From Paraburkholderia piptadeniae (GTDB lineage Bacteria; Pseudomonadota; Gammaproteobacteria; Burkholderiales; Burkholderiaceae), in NCBI RefSeq assembly GCF_900007165.1, contig NZ_CYGY02000059.1, positions 1 to 64,000 on the forward strand: a stretch of DNA of 64,000 nt. Reading direction: 5' to 3'. Positions 45,291-54,125 of the stretch are shown here, in pieces. How positions within the stretch are numbered: the stretch's first letter is position 1; every line of letters starts with the position of its first letter. The position numbers were made by a program, and so were the translations under genes. A model generated the notes under the pieces. That model did no database searches. It was not told where the DNA came from and worked only from the letters and a program-made list of their open reading frames with translations.

Positions 45291-46976
45291 TCAATGGTCG
45301 ACGGCTGTCATGGGCAGCGAGCCCGTCTGCCCATAAAACTCCTGCAAGGCAAAAGCTTCGCGCTCCCGCTGCGCGCGAGCACCGCGATCCAGCATCGAGA
45401 AGGCCCAGATTCCCGCGAACGCGAGGGGCACTGAAACCAGCGCCGGATTGTCGAGGAACACGGGCGTATGCGCGTGGTGCAGCACGTCGACCCAAACCGA
45501 TTTCGACAACAGCGTCAGCAGCACGGCAGAGATCAGCCCGAGCGCGCCGCCGATTACCGCGCCACGCGTCGTCATGCCCCGCCAGAAAATCGACGACACC
45601 AGCACCGGGAAGTTGGCGCTCGCCGCGATGGCCGCCACGAGGCCGACCAGAAACGCCACGTTGACGTGCTCGAAAAGGATGCCGAGTCCGATTGCGGCGG
45701 CGCTCAATATCAGCGTGGCTACGCGCGAGATACGCATTTCATGCGCTTCGTTGGGTTTGCCCCGCGCGAGCCAGCACGCGTACAGATCGTGTGAAACCGT
45801 GGTCGCCCCGGAGAGCGTGAGGCCCGCCACCACGGCCAGGATCGTCGCGAACGTCACGGCGGCGATGAAGCCGTAAAACAGGTTGCCGCCCACAGCCTGC
45901 GCCAGCTTGACAGCAACCATGTTCGAGCCGCCGAGCAGATCGCGCGTGAGATTGAAGTGCCCGTCCGCCGCCGTCTTGAAGAACTCAGGATGCTGCGCGA
46001 GCAACGCGATCGCGGAGAAGCCGATGATGAAGGTCAGCAAATAGAAGTACCCGATAAACCCGGTGGCGACGAACACGGACTTGCGCGCCTCTTTTGCGCT
46101 GGGCACCGTGAAAAAGCGCATCAGGATATGCGGGAACCCCGCCGTGCCGAACATCAGCGCGATGCCGAGCGACAGTGCGTTGAGAGGGTCCTTCAGCAGC
46201 TTGCCGGGCGCCATGATACTGAGCGCGCCGGGATGAACGTCGACTGCGCGCCGGAACATCTCATCGGGACTGAAGCCAAACTGCGCCAGCGCGGTGACGG
46301 CCATGAACGTCGCGCCGCACAACAGCAGCACGGCCTTGATGATCTGCACCCACGTGGTTGCCGTCATGCCGCCGAAGAACACGTACACCACCATCAGCGC
46401 GCCAACGATCACTTCCGCCATCCAGTACTGCAAGCCGAATAGCAGCTGGATCAGCTTGCCCGCGCCGACCATCTGCACGACCAGATAAAAGACCACGACG
46501 ACGAGCGACGTGCTCGCCGTCAGCAGACGAATCGGCGCCTGCTCGAAGCGGTAGGCGACCACATCGACGAATGTATATTTGCCCAGGTTACGCAAGGGTT
46601 CGGCGAGCAGGAACATCACAAACGGCCAGCCGACCAGAAAGCCAATCGAATAGATCAGGCCGTCGAATCCGAACAGATACACCATGCCGGAAAGGCCCAG
46701 GAACGATGCCGCCGACATGTAATCGCCGGCGATCGCGAGTCCGTTCTGGAAACCGGAGATACCGCCACCCGCGCTATAGAAGTCGCGTGTCGTACGCGTT
46801 TTGCGCGATGCCCAGCGTGTGATGCCGAGCGTCACGAGCACGAATAGCAGGAACATGCCGATCGCAACGGGATTCAGTTCGACGTGACTGGGCACCGGAC
46901 CTTCGATGCCCGACGCACGAGTGAGCCCAGCCGTCGATGCGAGACACGCGCACAGCAGGGAGCGAACGAGCTTCAT
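45291..46976 (-). CDS. actP: Cation/acetate symporter ActP-like
   Basis: A 561-residue sodium:solute symporter (SSS family) with an N-terminal signal ([14 protein letters not shown]) and about 13 membrane helices. Typical ActP stretches include [54 protein letters not shown] and [16 protein letters not shown] 46976 overlaps the yjcH stop by 4 bp. E. coli ActP has 549 residues. It takes up acetate and other short carboxylates, which fits a catabolic context, although the SSS family includes pyruvate and aromatic-acid relatives. Confidence 0.9.
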   Translation of the reverse strand: MKLVRSLLCACLASTAGLTRASGIEGPVPSHVELNPVAIGMFLLFVLVTLGITRWASRKTRTTRDFYSAGGGISGFQNGLAIAGDYMSAASFLGLSGMVYLFGFDGLIYSIGFLVGWPFVMFLLAEPLRNLGKYTFVDVVAYRFEQAPIRLLTASTSLVVVVFYLVVQMVGAGKLIQLLFGLQYWMAEVIVGALMVVYVFFGGMTATTWVQIIKAVLLLCGATFMAVTALAQFGFSPDEMFRRAVDVHPGALSIMAPGKLLKDPLNALSLGIALMFGTAGFPHILMRFFTVPSAKEARKSVFVATGFIGYFYLLTFIIGFSAIALLAQHPEFFKTAADGHFNLTRDLLGGSNMVAVKLAQAVGGNLFYGFIAAVTFATILAVVAGLTLSGATTVSHDLYACWLARGKPNEAHEMRISRVATLILSAAAIGLGILFEHVNVAFLVGLVAAIAASANFPVLVSSIFWRGMTTRGAVIGGALGLISAVLLTLLSKSVWVDVLHHAHTPVFLDNPALVSVPLAFAGIWAFSMLDRGARAQREREAFALQEFYGQTGSLPMTAVDH

Positions 46977-47296
46977 GCTTCACTCTCCTTCGGTGCGTCG
47001 AGGAGCAGTGCGCGCATCGCAGGATCGAGCGTGCGGTTCGCGTGGAGCACGTACCAGCCTGTCAGCCCGATCGCCACCAGAATGATGCCGATGCCCACGA
47101 CGACGCCGAGCGTGATCGTCGCGCCCGGATACAACGGTCGCGCCAGCAGATGTGGCGCCACTGCGACAAAGAGGATGAAGCCGTAGTACGCGGCGATCAT
47201 CAGCGCGGTCAGCGTGAAGCTGAAACGGCGGCGTGACGCGATGAGCCGCCGGTATGCGGGGCTCGCCTGGATTGAATCGATGCTGGCTTGCTGCAT
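46973..47296 (-). CDS. yjcH: DUF485 membrane protein YjcH
   Basis: A 107-residue inner-membrane protein with two membrane segments ([40 protein letters not shown]) and the DUF485 motif [19 protein letters not shown] 47296 follows GGAGACAAACGC; the longer frame upstream is unsupported. It is always paired with ActP; the ATGA overlap shows translational coupling. Its exact role in the symporter is not known. Confidence 0.9.
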   Translation of the reverse strand: MQQASIDSIQASPAYRRLIASRRRFSFTLTALMIAAYYGFILFVAVAPHLLARPLYPGATITLGVVVGIGIILVAIGLTGWYVLHANRTLDPAMRALLLDAPKESEA

Positions 47297-47456
47297 GCGT
47301 TTGTCTCCTGTCGGCCAGAGTTGGAGCTTTAGCCCCTTACCCTGGCACCATGCAAGTTGGTTGAGGCCTGTTGTCTGTCGTCGGAATGAAATGAGCCTCT
47401 TGGGCTCGATGCAACCGCTCTGCGGGCTTCTGTCGGCACCGCTTGCGTGCACAGCG

Positions 47457-48443
47457 TCAGTGGCTGGCGATCCGTCCCATCGCCTGCCGCATGTCGCGCT
47501 CGAACCGGCGCACGATGTCGGCAAGCGGCTCGATCCTGTCGGTGAATGCGAGCGACTGTCCCGCGGAGAGCAGTCCCTTCGACCAGTCGCCCGTCACGTA
47601 GGCGTTGCGGCCGATCTTGCCCGCGACCATCGGCATCAGGTCCTGAATCGTGACGTCCGGGTTCTGTGCCTCGAGTGCCTTCACGGCGGCCGTCGTCTCG
47701 TTGCGCAGCGTCCGCACGGTATTGCGCACGGACTGCATGCACAGATCGGTATCGGTCGGTCCTGCTTCCACCAGACGGCGCTTGTAGTCGTCGTGCGCCC
47801 AGATCTCCTCGGCCACGGCGAAGCGCGTGCCGACCACCACGCCCGATGCGCCCATCGCGAGTGCCGCGGCAAGCTGCGAGCCGCGACCGATGCCACCGCC
47901 GATCAGATACGGAATGTCGAGCTGGCTCTCGGCCCATGCGGCGTTCACGAACGAGCCCACCATGTCGAGTCCGGGATGACCGCCGCATTCCGCGCCGACG
48001 ATCGCCACAGCATCGACGCCGACAGCAGCCGCCTTGACCGCGAACCGAACCGCGGGCACCTTGTGGAGTACCTTGACACCGGCCTCTTTGAGCAGCGGCA
48101 TGAATTCCTCGGGATTGCGCCCCGAGGTCTCGACGCATTTCACACCTTCATCGACGATCAGCTCGAACACTTCGCGCGTTCTCTCGCCCGGAACGAGCTT
48201 CGGCAACATCGACACGTTGACGCCGAATGGGCCGCCCTCGCACAGTTCGCGGCAGCGCCGGATCTCGGCGCGCAGCGCATCAGGTTCAGGGAAGCTCGCG
48301 GCCGTGATGAAGCCGATGATGCCGGCACGCGAGGCGGCGGCGACATAGTGGGCATCGGCGAGCCACATCAGGCCACCGGCGACGATAGGGAGCCGCGTGC
48401 CAAACAGCTCGGTCACGGCGTTGGAAAAGGCGCTCTGGCTCAT
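47457..48443 (-). CDS. Nitronate monooxygenase-like flavoprotein
   Basis: A 328-residue FMN-binding TIM-barrel of the 2-nitropropane dioxygenase/nitronate monooxygenase family (also including FabK-type enoyl reductases). Motifs are LPIVAGGLMWLADAHYVAA, GAECGGHPG with the active-site His, IPYLIGGGIGRGSQLAAAL and GASGVVVGTRFAVAEE. It is the last gene of the acyl-CoA operon, 34 bp after the CoA-transferase. Two readings are possible: detoxification of nitronates, or reduction of an unsaturated acyl-CoA as in FabK. The operon favours the second. Confidence 0.85.
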   Translation of the reverse strand: MSQSAFSNAVTELFGTRLPIVAGGLMWLADAHYVAAASRAGIIGFITAASFPEPDALRAEIRRCRELCEGGPFGVNVSMLPKLVPGERTREVFELIVDEGVKCVETSGRNPEEFMPLLKEAGVKVLHKVPAVRFAVKAAAVGVDAVAIVGAECGGHPGLDMVGSFVNAAWAESQLDIPYLIGGGIGRGSQLAAALAMGASGVVVGTRFAVAEEIWAHDDYKRRLVEAGPTDTDLCMQSVRNTVRTLRNETTAAVKALEAQNPDVTIQDLMPMVAGKIGRNAYVTGDWSKGLLSAGQSLAFTDRIEPLADIVRRFERDMRQAMGRIASH

Positions 48444-48477
48444 TGAAAGTCCTTGTGCAATAACGCGCGATCCAGCG

Positions 48478-49686
48478 TCACACGACGCCTTCTGCCTTCA
48501 GTTGCGAAAGCCGTTCGGCGGACAGCCCGAGCAGCGACTGGAGCACTTCGCTCGTGCCTTCGCCGAGTTGCGGCGGGGCGCTGCGCACCGGAAGGCGCGC
48601 GCCGTCGAAGCGGTACGGCGGCGCGAGCACGTGCGTGCTGCCTGCTTCGGGATGCTCGAACGTCGTCAGCAACCCGCCTTGCGACGCGCGCGTCGAGGTG
48701 AGCGCCCGATGCAAGCCGAGCACTTCGCCGCACGGAATCCCCGCCCGCGTCAGACGTTCGAGAAGCAGCGCGCGCGGTCTGCTGGCAATCTCGCGCTTGA
48801 GTTCGGGCACGAGTGTTTCGCGGTGCGCCGCCCGCACGAGGTTCGTTCGATAGCGGTCGTCGTCGAACAGATCCGGCCGTTCGATCACCTCGCGACAAAA
48901 GCGCTCGTACTGGCCGTTGTTGCCGACCGCGATGACGAGCGGCCCGTCCTGCGCATCGAACACGCCGTACGGCACGATCGAAGGATGCGCGTTGCCATAG
49001 CGCGGCGGGTCTTCCCCCATTAGCATCGACTCCAGCCCGTAATACGAAGTGATCATCAGGCCGCAATCGAACAGCGCCATTTCGACATGACGCCCCTTGC
49101 CGGTCTCCTGACGCTGGAACAGCGCGGCGAGCACCGCTTGCGCGGAATACATTCCAGTGAACAGATCGACGGCCGCCACGCCGAACTTGAGCGGCGGCTG
49201 ATCGGCATTGCCGTTGAGCGCCATCAGCCCCGCCTCGCCTTGCAGCACCACGTCGTAGCCGGGACGCGCCGCTTCCGGCCCGTGCCGGTCGTAGCCGGAG
49301 ATCGAGCAGTAGATGAGGTCCTCGTGTCCTTCCTTGAGTTGCTCATAGCCGAGGCCGAGCTTTTCGGCGCCGCCGAACTTGAAGTTCTGGATCACGACGT
49401 CGCTCTGGCGCGCCAGGTCGCGTGCGATCTGCTGCCCTTCTGCTGTTTGCAGATCGAGACACACCGAGCGCTTGTTGCGGTTCACGCTGTTGAAATAGGC
49501 CGTTTCGGTGGTGCCGACGCGTATGCCCCAATCGCGCGTGTCGTCGCCGCGCTTCGGATGCTCGACCTTGATGACTTCTGCGCCAAGATCGCCGAGCACC
49601 ATCGCGCACCACGGCCCCGCCAGCACGCGGGATAAATCGAGAATGCGAACACCGGCAAGCGGCAGGGAGGAATCGAGGTTCGACAT
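48478..49686 (-). CDS. Class III (CaiB/BaiF) CoA-transferase
   Basis: A 402-residue family III CoA-transferase. N-terminal GVRILDLSRVLAGPWCAMVLGDLGAEVIKVE, catalytic Asp145 in RPGYDVVLQGEAG, GLYAAQ-like TGMYSAQAVLAAL. ATG 49686 begins the conserved domain. It lies 40 bp after a crotonase gene. It would move CoA from an acyl-CoA to a free acid, replacing the ATP-using ligase found in related pim operons. The substrate is unknown, perhaps a dicarboxylic or alicyclic acid. Confidence 0.9.
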   Translation of the reverse strand: MSNLDSSLPLAGVRILDLSRVLAGPWCAMVLGDLGAEVIKVEHPKRGDDTRDWGIRVGTTETAYFNSVNRNKRSVCLDLQTAEGQQIARDLARQSDVVIQNFKFGGAEKLGLGYEQLKEGHEDLIYCSISGYDRHGPEAARPGYDVVLQGEAGLMALNGNADQPPLKFGVAAVDLFTGMYSAQAVLAALFQRQETGKGRHVEMALFDCGLMITSYYGLESMLMGEDPPRYGNAHPSIVPYGVFDAQDGPLVIAVGNNGQYERFCREVIERPDLFDDDRYRTNLVRAAHRETLVPELKREIASRPRALLLERLTRAGIPCGEVLGLHRALTSTRASQGGLLTTFEHPEAGSTHVLAPPYRFDGARLPVRSAPPQLGEGTSEVLQSLLGLSAERLSQLKAEGVV

Positions 49687-49726
49687 GAAAGATCCGGAAT
49701 GACAAAGAGTGACGAAGGCGCTGCGT

Positions 49727-50539
49727 CTAGTGAGAATCGACTTGGGACGCGCGGCGCAATGCTGAAAAATCAGCGGCGCGTTTGTCGAAGAAGGCGTTGA
49801 TGCCTTCGGCGGATTCGTCGTCACCGAGCGACTCCGTCATGTATTGGGCTTCGAGATCGAGTTGCGCTTCGACCGTGTTTCCGCCTGCCTGGCGGCACAG
49901 ACTTTTGATCCGTGCGATCGCGCGCTCGGGTCCCGCTGCGAGCGATTGCGCCAGCGCAACAGCTTCCGACAGCGCACCGCCCGGCTCCGCAAGACGGTTC
50001 GCGGCGCCGAGCGCGTGCATGCGTTCGCCCGTGACAGGCCGCCCCGTCAGACACAGCTCGGTCATCAGCTGACGGGAGAGGACACCGGACAGGAATGCCG
50101 TCGCGCCGCCGTCGGGCGACAAGCCGACCTTGACGTATGCCACAGAGAACGACGCATTGCGCGCGGTCACCAGCATGTCGCACGCGAGCGCGATCGAAAG
50201 CCCCGCGCCTGCTGCCGCGCCCTCGACTGCAGCGATCACCGGCTTGCTGCAGTCACGCAGCGCGCGAATCATGTCGTGCAGACTTTCGATGCCCGCGCGC
50301 CGCTCGGGCGGCGTCACCGCGCGCCGTTGCGCGAGCCGTTTCAGGTCGCCGCCCGCGCAGAACGCGCCACCCACGCCGGTCAGCACGATCGCACCGACTT
50401 CCCGATCGTTTTGCGCCGCTTCGATGGCAGCCGGAAGCGCCTTGTACACCTCGGCCGTGAGCGCATTGCGCGCAGACGGATTGTTGAAGGACAGCACCTG
50501 CACCGCGCCTTCGCGGCGCGCAAGGATAGGTTCGTTCAT
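49727..50539 (-). CDS. Enoyl-CoA hydratase/isomerase (crotonase family)
   Basis: A 270-residue crotonase. The oxyanion-hole motif is GGAFCAGGDLKRL, with AAAGAGLSIALACDM. The first catalytic Glu of classic hydratases (Glu144) appears replaced by Ala in FSVAYVKVG, while Asp is present in LSPDGGA, as in the PaaG isomerases; Glu164 may be kept in LMTELCLTG. Isomerase or another non-hydratase reaction is therefore likely. ATG 50539 lies 4 bp after the acyl-CoA dehydrogenase stop. It is part of the operon 56246-47457. Confidence 0.87.
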   Translation of the reverse strand: MNEPILARREGAVQVLSFNNPSARNALTAEVYKALPAAIEAAQNDREVGAIVLTGVGGAFCAGGDLKRLAQRRAVTPPERRAGIESLHDMIRALRDCSKPVIAAVEGAAAGAGLSIALACDMLVTARNASFSVAYVKVGLSPDGGATAFLSGVLSRQLMTELCLTGRPVTGERMHALGAANRLAEPGGALSEAVALAQSLAAGPERAIARIKSLCRQAGGNTVEAQLDLEAQYMTESLGDDESAEGINAFFDKRAADFSALRRASQVDSH

Positions 50540-50543
50540 GGCG

Positions 50544-51674
50544 TCAGCTCCTGCTCAAAGTGATATAGCGTTCGAGATGGTGATCTTCGTCGCCCAGCTG
50601 ATGGTCGATCATCACGAGGCGCTTCGCGTAATGGGCAAGCGGCAATTCCCATGTCATGCCGATGCCGCCGTGCAGCTGGATGGACTCTTCGGCCACTTGC
50701 GCACCGACGCGCCCGATCGTGTACTTCGCCGCCGACAACGCGCGTTCGCGCTCTACGCGGCTCCCGCCAAACGCGGCGGCGGCATTGATGACCGACGAGC
50801 GTGCCTGCTCGATCTCCAGTAGCAGATCGGCCATGCGGTGCTGCAATGCCTGGAAGCTGCCGATCGCGACACCGAACTGCTTGCGCGTGCGCAGGTATTC
50901 GAGCGTGTGTTCCTTCGCGACTTCCATCGCGCCGAGCGCCTCGGCGCACAAAGCGAGCACGCCCGCGCCGATGCTGTGCTCGAGCGTCGTGTAGCCCGCG
51001 TCTCGTTCGCCGAGCAATGCAGTGTCGGGGACGCATACTTCGTTCAGGTGCACCTCGGCGGCCCGTCCACCATCGATATTTCGATAGCCGCGCACTTCGA
51101 GGCCCGGCATCTCGCGCGGAACGACAAAGAGCGAGATCCCTTCTTCGGCTTCGGCTGTGCCGCTCGTGCGAGCCGAGACGAGATAGAAGTCGGCCTCCGC
51201 GCCCTGCTGCACGACGGTCTTGACGCCCGCCAGCACCCAGCCGTTCGAGCCCCGGTCGGCGCACGTCGACACCCTGGCCAGTTCGTAGTGCGAGCCGGGC
51301 TCGTCGTGTGCGAGTGCGGCGACGGCGCGTCCCTCTATCAGGCTTGCGATGAGAGGCTTGTGCGCGTCGTTGCCTGCATGGGCAAGCGCGTGCCCGACAG
51401 CGAGCGCGCCCAGGAAGGGCTCGACCACGAGGCCGCGCCCAAGGCTCTCGAAGACGACGGCGATGTCGAAGCCATCGCCGCCGAAACCGCCGTCGGCCTC
51501 GTCGAAGAGCGCGCCGACGACGCCCAGCTCCGCAAAGCGAACCCATAGTTCGCGGCTGAAGCCCGACTCGCTGCGCGCGAGCTCGTCTCGCTTCGCGAAG
51601 CCGTACTGCTCGCTCACGAAACGGTTGAGCGTATCCGCCAGCATGCGGCGGTCTTCGGTATGCTGGAAATTCAT
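50544..51674 (-). CDS. Acyl-CoA dehydrogenase, PimD-like small subunit
   Basis: A 376-residue FAD acyl-CoA dehydrogenase-fold protein (MNFQHTEDRRMLADTLNRFV; AALAHDEPGSHYELARV; YRNIDGGRAAEVHLNEVCVP; QLHGGIGMTWELPLAHYAKR). It lies 10 bp after a second dehydrogenase gene. Paired dehydrogenases of 402 and 376 residues correspond to PimC and PimD of the pimeloyl-CoA pathway and probably form a heteromer. The substrate-binding segment is divergent by eye. Confidence 0.88.
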   Translation of the reverse strand: MNFQHTEDRRMLADTLNRFVSEQYGFAKRDELARSESGFSRELWVRFAELGVVGALFDEADGGFGGDGFDIAVVFESLGRGLVVEPFLGALAVGHALAHAGNDAHKPLIASLIEGRAVAALAHDEPGSHYELARVSTCADRGSNGWVLAGVKTVVQQGAEADFYLVSARTSGTAEAEEGISLFVVPREMPGLEVRGYRNIDGGRAAEVHLNEVCVPDTALLGERDAGYTTLEHSIGAGVLALCAEALGAMEVAKEHTLEYLRTRKQFGVAIGSFQALQHRMADLLLEIEQARSSVINAAAAFGGSRVERERALSAAKYTIGRVGAQVAEESIQLHGGIGMTWELPLAHYAKRLVMIDHQLGDEDHHLERYITLSRS

Positions 51675-51684
51675 CGCGATCCTC

Positions 51685-52893
51685 TTACAGTCCCAGGATC
51701 ATCTTCGAGATGATGTTCTTCTGGATTTCGTTGGAGCCGCCGAAAATCGACAGCTTGCGGTTGTTGAAGTAGAGCGCGGCGGCGCTCGCGGCCTCGTCGG
51801 GGCCGATCGGCGCGTCGTCGTAACCTTCTTGCAGCGCCTCCTCGACAAACGGCTGCGCGTATGGCCCCACCGCGCGGCGCATCAGTGACGACAACTCCTG
51901 GCGAATCTGCGTGCCGCGAATCTTGAGCATCGAGCTTTCCGCGCCCGGCACGCCGCCGCCCGCTACCGCGGCGATCACGCGCAGGTTGGTCGTCTTCATG
52001 TTTTCCAGGTCGATTTCGACGCGAGCAAGGCGCGCCGCAAAGAACGGATCATCGGCTAGAGGGCGGCCGTTGCGCGTCACCTTCTGCGCCACGCGGCGCA
52101 GGCGCGCCAGCGCCGCAACCGAAAAGCCGACGCCCGCGATGTTCGTGCGCTCGTAGGTCAGCAGATACTTGGCGACCGTCCAGCCCTTGTTCTCTTCGCC
52201 GACGAGATTCGCGACGGGAACGCGCACATCGGTGAAGAACACTTCGTTGATCTCGTGTTCGCCTTCGAGCGTGATGATGGGACGCACTTCGACGCCAGGC
52301 GAATTCATGTCGACGAGCAGGAAACTGATGCCCTCCTGCTTGCGTACATCCGTTGCCGTGCGCACGAGGCAGAAAATCATGTTCGCGTGCTGGCCGAGCG
52401 TGGTCCACGTCTTCTGGCCGTTGACGATGTAGTGCTCTCCTTCGGCGTCGATGCCGCGCACCGCGCTCGTCTTCACCGACGCGAGATCGGAACCCGAGCC
52501 CGGCTCCGAATAGCCCTGGCACCACCAGTCGGAGCCATCGAGGATGCGCGGCAGCCAGTGGCGCTTCTGCGCTTCGCTGCCGTACCTGATCAGCACGGGA
52601 CCGAGCATGTTCACGCCGAACGGCACGATGCGCGGCGCGCCCGCCAGCGCGCACTCGTTCTCGAAGATGAACTTCTGCACGGCGTTCCAGCCCGGGCCGC
52701 CGTATTGTTCGGGCCAGTGATTCGCGAGCCAGCCGTGTTCGTTAAGGATCGCGTGCCATTCGGCCATGTCGCCGCGCGTGAGGCGCAAGCCGTTGCGCAC
52801 CTTGCCGGAGAGCCTCGGAGGCAGTCTGTCTTTCAGGAAGCGCACGACTCGCTCGCGAAAGGCTTCCTCCTCGGGGGTAAAGTTCAGATCCAT
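51685..52893 (-). CDS. Acyl-CoA dehydrogenase, PimC-like large subunit
   Basis: A 402-residue acyl-CoA dehydrogenase: FAD site QGYSEPGSGSDLASVKTSA, NGQKTWTTLGQHAN, VANLVGEENKGWTVAKYLLT and C-terminal FGGSNEIQKNIISKMILGL. It oxidises an acyl-CoA to its 2-enoyl form, passing electrons to ETF. It is the third gene of the operon, 12 bp after the thiolase and directly before the PimD-like gene. Confidence 0.92.
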   Translation of the reverse strand: MDLNFTPEEEAFRERVVRFLKDRLPPRLSGKVRNGLRLTRGDMAEWHAILNEHGWLANHWPEQYGGPGWNAVQKFIFENECALAGAPRIVPFGVNMLGPVLIRYGSEAQKRHWLPRILDGSDWWCQGYSEPGSGSDLASVKTSAVRGIDAEGEHYIVNGQKTWTTLGQHANMIFCLVRTATDVRKQEGISFLLVDMNSPGVEVRPIITLEGEHEINEVFFTDVRVPVANLVGEENKGWTVAKYLLTYERTNIAGVGFSVAALARLRRVAQKVTRNGRPLADDPFFAARLARVEIDLENMKTTNLRVIAAVAGGGVPGAESSMLKIRGTQIRQELSSLMRRAVGPYAQPFVEEALQEGYDDAPIGPDEAASAAALYFNNRKLSIFGGSNEIQKNIISKMILGL

Positions 52894-52905
52894 ATCCTGT
52901 TTCTC

Positions 52906-54087
52906 TCAATAGATTTCGAAGAGGCCGGCGGCGCCCATGCCGCCCGCGATGCACATCGTGACGACCGCGTACTTCACGCCGCGACGGCGGCCCTCGATGA
53001 GGACGTGGCCCGCGAGGCGCGAGCCCGTCATGCCGTACGGATGGCCGATGGAGATCGCGCCGCCGTCGACGTTGAGGCGCTCGGACGGAATGCCCAGGCG
53101 CTGCTGGCAATAGACCGCCTGCGATGCGAATGCTTCGTTGAGTTCCCACAGGCCGATGTCGCCGACCGTCAGCCCATGGCGCGCGAGCAGTTTCGGCACG
53201 GCGAGCACAGGGCCGATGCCCATTTCATCCGGCTCGCAGCCGGCTACCGCGAGCCCCCGGAATGCGCCGAGCGGTGTGAGGTTTGCGCGCTCGGCGGCTT
53301 TCGCTTCCATCATCACGCAGGCCGAAGCGCCGTCGGAAAACTGTGACGAGTTGCCTGCCGTGATGTACTTGTCCGGGCCCTTGACGGGAGCGAGCTTCGC
53401 GAGCGCCTCCATAGTGGTGTCGGGGCGATTGCAGGTATCGGCGGAGACCGTCACCTCGCGCTGACTGACTGCGCCCGTCTCCTTGTCGGTCACGGCCATC
53501 GTGGTCGTTACGGGCACGATCTCGTCGGCATAGCGGCCGGCGAGTTGCGCTTGCGCCGTGCGCCGCTGGCTCTCTACCGAGAATCGGTCCTGCGCTTCGC
53601 GACTGATGCCGTAACGCTGTGCCACGATGTCGGCGGTGTCGATCATCGTCATGTAGAGCGAAGGCTTGTGCTCGACGATCCACGGGTCGAGCGCGGTCAC
53701 GCCGTCTTCACGCGTGCGGATGCTGGAGATGCTTTCGACGCCGCCAGCGATGATCGCCGGCGCACCGTCGACGACGATACGGCCGGCCGCCATCGCGACG
53801 GCTTGCAGGCCGGACGCGCAGAAGCGGGTCACCGTCGTGCCGGCGATCGAAAGAGGCAAGCCCGCGCGGATCACTGTCTGGCGCGCGATGTTGCGGCCCG
53901 TGTTGCCTTCCGGATAGCCGCAGCCGAGAATCGCGTCCTCGATCAGGTCCGGGTCGATGCCCGAGCGTTCTACGGCTGCCCGCACGGCGAACGAAGCAAG
54001 CGTGGGACCGGGTGTGATGTTGAATTCTCCACGGTGCGCTTTGGTCAACGGCGTGCGCGCTGTGGAGACAATGACGGCTTCTCGCAT
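52906..54087 (-). CDS. Acetyl-CoA acyltransferase (thiolase)
   Basis: A 393-residue thiolase cleaving 3-oxoacyl-CoA to acetyl-CoA and a shortened acyl-CoA. Active-site C90 ([10 protein letters not shown]), [10 protein letters not shown] with the catalytic His, and the second Cys in [16 protein letters not shown] 54087 is preferred to TTG 54102. It lies 38 bp after the FadB-like gene and is the second gene of the operon. Counterpart of PimB. Confidence 0.93.
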   Translation of the reverse strand: MREAVIVSTARTPLTKAHRGEFNITPGPTLASFAVRAAVERSGIDPDLIEDAILGCGYPEGNTGRNIARQTVIRAGLPLSIAGTTVTRFCASGLQAVAMAAGRIVVDGAPAIIAGGVESISSIRTREDGVTALDPWIVEHKPSLYMTMIDTADIVAQRYGISREAQDRFSVESQRRTAQAQLAGRYADEIVPVTTTMAVTDKETGAVSQREVTVSADTCNRPDTTMEALAKLAPVKGPDKYITAGNSSQFSDGASACVMMEAKAAERANLTPLGAFRGLAVAGCEPDEMGIGPVLAVPKLLARHGLTVGDIGLWELNEAFASQAVYCQQRLGIPSERLNVDGGAISIGHPYGMTGSRLAGHVLIEGRRRGVKYAVVTMCIAGGMGAAGLFEIY

Positions 54088-54125
54088 GGTCTGAGTCTGC
54101 AAAGAGGGATGAAGAGTTGAACGGA

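Noticed and set aside
47457-48443. Idea that the nitronate-monooxygenase-like gene belongs to 2-nitrobenzoate degradation
   Set aside because: It is 22 kb from the nba genes, sits at the end of an acyl-CoA operon and the nba route forms no nitronate; a role in acyl-CoA chemistry is more economical.
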